From: Epiperipatus broadwayi
Lineage: Eukaryota > Onychophora > Udeonychophora > Euonychophora > Peripatidae
DNA: 64,000 nt
Direction: 5' to 3'
NCBI GenBank assembly: GCA_028023455.1
Contig: JAQFVV010006449.1
Location: forward strand, 454,312 to 518,311
Shown: piece after piece, positions 57,579 to 64,000 of the stretch
Layout of the letters: every line of letters starts with the position of its first letter
Position numbering within the stretch: the first letter of the stretch is position 1
Translations under genes and position numbers: made by a program
The notes under the pieces: generated by a model
The model's database searches: none
What the model was told of the DNA's origin: nothing
The model's input: only the letters and a program-made list of their open reading frames with translations

Positions 57579-60500
57579 TGTGGCTTGTCTATAGGTGGTG
57601 GCTTGTCTATAGGTGGTACAACCCCAAGCAGAGTTTCCAAGTCCCTTATATTAGGCTTCACTTGGATTCTGGTTAGGTTCTATTAACAAACTTATTTTAT
57701 CCCGACCATTTTCTTTAACTATAACAATTGAATTTAGATAAGATTAGTATTTATCCCAAGTTACTTTGACATGAGTAAATATTTCTAAAATAAGATGTAT
57801 CTTAAATATAATTAACATGAGACTCATTTACTCATAAACAGATCACATCCCCTTAACATTAAACAAATACAAAATATTTGTTCAATGGCATAGGAATACC
57901 TAGATACTCCTCCTTATTAAGCATCTACATACTCTCATGGCTAACAATAATATCCAATATCTTATATTTATAATTATTAAGTTTCAATTCAATCACTCAT
58001 TAAATTAATCTGTTAGATAATTACAGATAAACTGTGATTCCTATTATTTTTGATAATTAAGATTGGCAATAATCATAAAATAACTTTACAATAAGGAGAT
58101 TTCAGAATAATCATTGATTTATTAATTCTTCATACTACCTATGGAATATCAAGAGGGATTTTACAGATATCCATGGATAGTGTACAAATTAAGAAAGGCT
58201 TATAATTTAAATTCATAATCGAGCTTTATATGTATGTTCTTCAATACTTAATATTAAAATAATATTATTAACTAAACTGTGATTAACACTAATACTTTCA
58301 CTAATAACTAATGTATCATTTAATTTTATATTAATAAACACACTTTAATAATTGGCAATATCATCAATGACCTATGGAATCAAGGCAGCATGGAACAAGT
58401 AAAAAGAAATTTTTACAAAGAGATTTATGCTTATTAAACTGATAGATTTGCTTTAAATTGAATTGACTTTTCATTTTAATTTCTACTGTACGTTTTGAGT
58501 TGTGTGATGTGGTGAAAATGAGCCCAGAAAAGATATGCAGCAATTGGAATTTAATAAAACTTTTAAAACAATAATTTTAATAATATTCATTACAAATGAT
58601 AATAAACCTTTCCATTAATATCAAATTTAAAATAACTAATAACAAAATGATATACATATATTATCATAACAATATCAACAGAACTTATAATTAATCTTCA
58701 GTGTATGATTATTAAACAAAACTAATGATTTCCCATTATATGTTGAGATATTTATTCCTATGTATGTGAACTATATATCACACATTCAGTTTATTAAACA
58801 ATCTTTTTTTTTTCCATTTATGGCCCATTAGTTCAATCTCTACATAATAATAGTACTTGATGATTAAGTAACAATACAAAACAATAAGTGGGAACATAGG
58901 ATCATAATTCTGGAGGTTATTAAGCAAACAAAATTAATACTTCTATGTTTCATATAAGAAAGAAAATCATTGTATTTAATTTATCAATTCGCCCATGTAA
59001 ATACAACCTTCTCTCTGGATTGTGTATACATCATTTTTAAAGACCCTTTCATACTAAAATATCAAGTATATTTATTTATTTCAAGGATTCATAATCTTTA
59101 AACTTAACTGAATTATTGAATAACTATTAATATAACAACACTTGAATTACTTCCTTATTAAATGATTTAGTTCTACCCCCCCCCCCCCATTATACTAACA
59201 AATCATAGATTAAAAATATAAATACCAACATTAGAAAGAAGTTCTCTTTTAAACTCTCATCTAAAGTATAAGAACAATTTTAAATTTTCCAGTTGTTCCA
59301 CATTCCATAAACTTATTAGAACGTTTTTATTTTTCCTTATTTTCTGAAGATTCTGCTTACCCTAAGATTCGCAGGAGGTATTTGAGTTACTGCAACAATA
59401 ATCCTTGTTTTGTTCTTTGTTTAGTAATAAAAATTTATTTGTGGCTTGCCTTATTTATTTTAGCTGATATATATTTTTCTCTATAGTAAAAGGCACACTT
59501 ATGATTTCAATTAAAAATGTGTCGTGTAACGTTTTTCAGCTAAAACTTTATAGAAACTGACATCCCTGCTGGTATGGCTCAAAATAAATAATATATCCAG
59601 AATAATAATGAACACTTTCATTTATTACTAATTTAGTTCCATTGAATTTTAAATATATATACTTAACAGTTTCCAAGAGATATACTATTCTTTTGTATAT
59701 CCTTACTGGATATTTATGTATTTATTTATTTCCTTTTGTGTATTACTGCAGTTCATTTTCCATATGGCACAATTATTAATACTTTTCAGTGAATATATTC
59801 ATTGATTATCCATCTCCTATTATTTCTTCAATATTTATTAATTTTCAAGAGATTATTGGAAATTACCGATTATTGACTTGCCCAATAGAAAAATTATTAA
59901 TTTATTCCATTATTTTAACAACAGAGCTTATAATTATCCATGTATATTGATGTAGAGTTGTAAATCATAAGGTTTTAGGAATTTTAATCCAACTTTGTTT
60001 TTTTTAAAAAAAAATATCACCAAGAAAAAAAAAACTTAGTCACTTATACTTTACGATCAAGAAACTCTTTTTTTTTTTTACCTCTCTTGAATTTCATATT
60101 CCAAGATTGTTTGAAACTCTTTGATTGGCCAATATTTTCCCATTTTTTTCTATGAAACAAACATTTATTTTGAAAGTTTTTGGTTTATCATTTTAAAATG
60201 ACCGTTTTTTCGTTTTTAAAAAATATTGAAATATAATATTTTTAGAAATTAAGTAAAGATAGAATTTACTGTTTTAATTTTAAATCAGTATTTTGTAAAA
60301 TTAAACCTTATTTATTTACTTTTGAATATAGCAAGATTTGAAGATAAATAATTTCTATTTTTAAAATCAAATGCGCACAAACAATAATTATTAGCATATA
60401 TAATGCATTCTGATTACAAAATTACAAGTTAAACTTCACTGATTTTAAATACTAAATGATATTACTTGTCCATCAATTTCCATATATACGACTCTATGGT

Positions 60501-60688
60501 TATTATCTATGTGTATCTTGAGTTAAGATCATTTATAAATTTCCATTAGCTAAGACCGAGTTTAAATCCTATGATCTAATATGTCATGACTGTCTTCTTT
60601 TAATAAGTAAATATTATTGGATTTTTAAAATTTAAAATTATACACCAAAATTTTATTTTAGAATAGACTGGGCCAATGAAAGTGCACA
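57579..60688. other. Unassigned 3.1-kb segment between TA tracts, TG..CA ends
   Basis: It opens TGTGGCTTGTCTATAGGTGG, with that string repeated once in tandem, and closes '..gaaagtgcaca' before (TA)n, the same setting as the LTRs here. No PBS, coding domain or internal LTR pair is visible; a C12 run lies near 59178. It may be one or more decayed elements. Confidence 0.25.
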
Positions 60689-60700
60689 ATATATATATAT

Positions 60701-62820
60701 TGTAACGATATATAGATATGTCGTTACATTAATTTAAAAGAAAAACAAAGTTCGCAAATAAAAATAAATGTATTAAAAATCTATAAAAAAACTAGACGCT
60801 AAAATTAAAATGTTGTTAAATATATATATTCGCACAGATGCTAAACTTTAAAAATATTTTTTTTATATATATAAATAAAAAAAGGTATTTGAACATTTTT
60901 TTTTTTTTGATAAAAAAAATACAAGAGTTAAATATTAAAATATTTAATATAAGTTAAAATAAAAACAGGTATTAATTAATTCCTGTAATCTATAAATGGA
61001 AATGATTGTTTATTATTTGAAAAACAAGCTAGCCCTCAAGGCTCTTATGTAATTAAAGGGTCAGATGGAAATTAGATAAGAGAAATTAGCTGGACCAATG
61101 GAAGCACCAAGCCTTGGCTCGGACCCTAACGAAAGTGATGGATTGGTGATGTTTTGTTGTTTGAATCCGTGTGGATAATATAAAAAGGAGAAATATTGAT
61201 TATTGGGAGTTCCAGCTGTTTGTTGTGAGAGATGGGGTAGGACGCACATACCTCACTCTCTCTCTATTTTTAAAAATGAACTGATTGAGATACCGAAAGG
61301 AACCAGCTAATGCCTCCTCCAGAACATTATCTTCTAAACGAGACGTCACGGGAATATAAAACAAGAACCTGGACTCTGCTACTGTAAGCTATCGACAATG
61401 AACTTAAAAATTTTTTTAAAATAATTAAGAACTTTCGTGAAAGCAATTTAAATGTTAAAATAGAATTTCTATTTGACCTTTAAGTTTAAAATCAATTGAT
61501 GTTTAATTTTATATGTTTGTTATTGATAAAAAAATCATTTCCATTTATTTTAATTGTATAAATTATTTATTGTTTAAATTTTAAATGTATGAAATTTAAG
61601 TTGTTTATAGACGCTTGCATGGATTCGTTTGCGGTTAATTATATTTTGGTTTTCATATTTGATCAAAATATATAGACATTCGATAAATAATGATACCTTA
61701 CGGTGAGTATCTAAAATGTATTTATTCGGATGTCTTTTAAGTTATTGGTGACAACGCAAGTATCTTATGGTAAATACTATTGGGTTACTTATAAGTTTCC
61801 CTCTGCGATTGTCGGTATCAATAATTTTGTATTTTGATCGTTTATGCTTATTTTGAAATGTTTTTGACCGTGGAATCTATGTAATCGATCTATACCCAAC
61901 ATTTTAAAACAAATTGTATAAAAGTTATCTGTGCGAACATATCTAAATGATAAATTTAAGTCGGGCGTGAACGGCTATATAGTTCTGTAAGGTTATATTA
62001 AGGGAGGGTAATCTTACGTTATTTGTTTCGTGGTCGAATTGGCTCAATGGTTTCGATATATTTATGTAGGTAGTAAATGTAGCAGGAGATCCGCCATGTG
62101 CAGGATTACATATATACGCCGCACACCCTCTTTTGCCTATGGAATTGGATAGTAAGATGCAATCCATTCCTATGGAGTTTTATGTTTATTGTTCTACTCG
62201 CCATCAGAAGTAGCATTCCTGGTGGTGGAGAGCAACAATGTCTTCTCACTATACTGTTCAGATGTGCATTCCTGACAGTATAGTCTATTTAGTGCCGTTG
62301 TATTTTCATGCTACATTGAATACATAAGTGTATCGGATGGTTGGCATCAGTTTGACTTTGAATTTTTAGCCTAGGGTTAAATAAGGGAAGAATATTGTCT
62401 TTTCAAATGCAGATCTATGTAGCCTATTCATACCCGACCCTCTAAATAAAATATTAAACATTATAGCAAGCTGTTTTAAATGTAAAATTAAAAGTTAATA
62501 TAAAAATCTAAATGTTAAACTTATTCCTCGGGTTTAGAATGATTTTATATGTGCGTAAATAAATATTTTTCTGTGTTAATTTCTGGCAGTGGCTTTTATT
62601 ATTTTTTTTATATTTATATCTAAATTTATAGATTTTTATCTCTGCGTCTCCACTGAGCTAGTGACAATGGGCTAACGATCTAAATATGTAAATAAAGTGG
62701 AATCCTAACAGCGCGTATCTGCCTACTTTATAAATTTTTCTAGGCTCAAATGCCTAGATGACACCCTTGGTAGTGCGGTGCGGTGCGATGCGATCTCCCA
62801 CTTCGTTTGGATCGTTATAA
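60701..62820 (+). mobile_element. Solo LTR, family A, complete
   Basis: TGTAACGATATATAG..GGATCGTTATAA, 2120 bp, between two (TA)n tracts. It carries the conserved CCAAT (about 61095), TATA ('aatataaaaagg', about 61177) and AATAAA (about 62567) elements, and aligns over its full length with the LTRs at 19260 and 21982. No PBS follows, so the element has been lost by LTR recombination. It differs enough from those LTRs to be a separate, older insertion. Confidence 0.92.
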
Positions 62821-64000
62821 TATATATATATATACATTGGAACAGTATTTATTCCAGGTTTAAACCACCTCTGAATTACATGTATATAAGTACCAACACA
62901 GTTATATAGGTATTATCACACATATATGAATAGATAAAGGATTGTGATATCAATCTATGTAAATGTATTGCAGTGTTTATATTTCTTTTTCTGAATAATA
63001 ATTGTTATAAAATTTGTTTTATTTAAAAATAATGTACATTTAAATATTTGCTAAATAATATTTTGTTTTATTTAAAAGGAATTTACATTTTGAATAGTAT
63101 GTGGTCTTTTACAGATGGCCCATTATATCATTAAAAGCTAGAGAAATCCTTAACTTTGATCTAATAAATCATAAACAAAACCAGAAACAAACCTTCACTT
63201 GACAAGATTATCTAAGTTGTGTCTAAAACAATATCAAATTTCCAAACTCTGTACAGTTGTAATGAATCACTTTTTCCAGATTAATACTATTAAAAGTTTT
63301 AAGGAATTTAAGAGATCAACATTGAAGAAACAGGCTCTATTAAAAATTAACAGAAAAAGTTAAATATATGGCGAGCTGGGCTTAATCTGAAAAATGTATA
63401 AATAAGGAAGATTTCTTGCTGCAGGTTTTCTTTTCATAAACTTTTGTGGAGAGTTGTACTGCACCAGCTTGGGCTTTAACATGGCTAGATGGGCAAAAAG
63501 GTAGCTGTGTCTGTCCCGAGATGACCATTTCTTTTCATCCCTGCATGCCTAAGGGCATGAACATCATCGCAAGAAGAGGAGACTATCCAGCAACCAGCTG
63601 CAAGAAGAGACCTTAATCCTATCCTGAGAAGAATGCTACTATAATACACTACTATTGGATGTACCTGAATTACAAGCTTACTACTAAAAAGACCAGTAAT
63701 ATTCTTTTAAAGACTGCAGAGCTCTACAATTTAATATGTAAACCTCTAATACTAAGCTAGCTTATTTACTACAAAAAAGGTTCTATATAATTTCTCAATT
63801 TTTTTTTTCATTTAAATCATTTGTAAAAGAAACTGTGTTAAACTTTCCTAAATTTATATATATTGTAAAATCATTTATTGTCAATCTCCTTTCTTAAAAT
63901 CTGTAAATTATTTCTAAAGTAACTATGAAATCATTTATAACTTAACCTTGTAAACTTGCATGTATTCTTTTTTATAAATTAAAAGACTTTACTTTTTGTA
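62821..64000. other. Unassigned; TATA-like box near 63397
   Basis: The region 63370-63720 is less AT-rich, with 'tataaataaggaag' at about 63396 followed by G/C-richer sequence, which could be the promoter and leader of a gene or an LTR. No open frame or known motif supports either. Confidence 0.3.

Noticed and set aside
60685-60710. Terminal inverted repeat of a DNA transposon in TGTAACGAT..ATCGTTATA
   Set aside because: The copy at 19260-24077 shows the repeat as a direct LTR pair with a PBS, so the short inverted ends are LTR ends.

Overview
This is intron-poor-in-information, AT-rich metazoan DNA, built almost entirely from mobile elements and their decay products. Evidence for an animal: Penelope-like retroelements with GIY-YIG nuclease, a tRNA-Val-derived SINE, LTR elements with a tRNA-Lys primer site, hammerhead-ribozyme repeats, and one exon of a chymotrypsin-family serine protease (41892-41980). 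I cannot name the species from the sequence. No tRNA, rRNA, CRISPR or bacterial-type operon is present. Only the protease exon looks like host coding sequence.

Layout. LTR family A (LTR about 2.1 kb, TGTAACGAT...ATCGTTATAA) occurs as a 3' fragment at 1-962, a degraded solo LTR at 5922-8026, a G-depleted relative at about 11521-13200, a non-autonomous element with two LTRs (19260-24077; tRNA-Lys PBS, only 0.6 kb inside) and a solo LTR at 60701-62820. LTR family B is a minus-strand element (30780-37086) with Gag-leader-like debris; its 5' LTR carries a 747-bp piggyBac-type MITE (TTAA duplication). Further LTR-like segments are proposed at 37101-39252, 49221-49612 and inside a Penelope copy (53526-54112). 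Most of these abut (TA)n tracts.

Penelope-like elements occur at 18003-18346 (nuclease remnant), 24468-27798 (two copies joined head to head), 51620-52235 (3' fragment) and 53195-55940 (full-length ruin with an LTR-like insertion and a TA/GA microsatellite lying in the YIDD catalytic motif). Hammerhead-like stem-loops follow the nuclease region in the copies.

The most interesting system is a small repeat at 47256-47570: a 67-bp near-perfect inverted repeat enclosing a complete type I hammerhead ribozyme core, flanked by a 14-bp target-site duplication. A compound relative at 9182-10030 has three more hammerhead cores and its own 14-bp duplication. The element looks like an animal retrozyme/SINE hybrid mobilised by target-primed reverse transcription; the Penelope elements nearby are candidate partners (inference). 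A 3.4-kb foldback element (43665-47091) with subrepeat-bearing arms, nested by a SINE with a 17-bp duplication, lies just upstream of the 47-kb copy.

Almost all other open frames are translations of (TA)n, (TAA)n or LTR sequence and are not annotated as genes. Long stretches with no recognisable feature are listed as such. A 14-base match to a common sequencing adapter at 9621-9634 is a warning that the 9-kb cluster may contain an assembly join.
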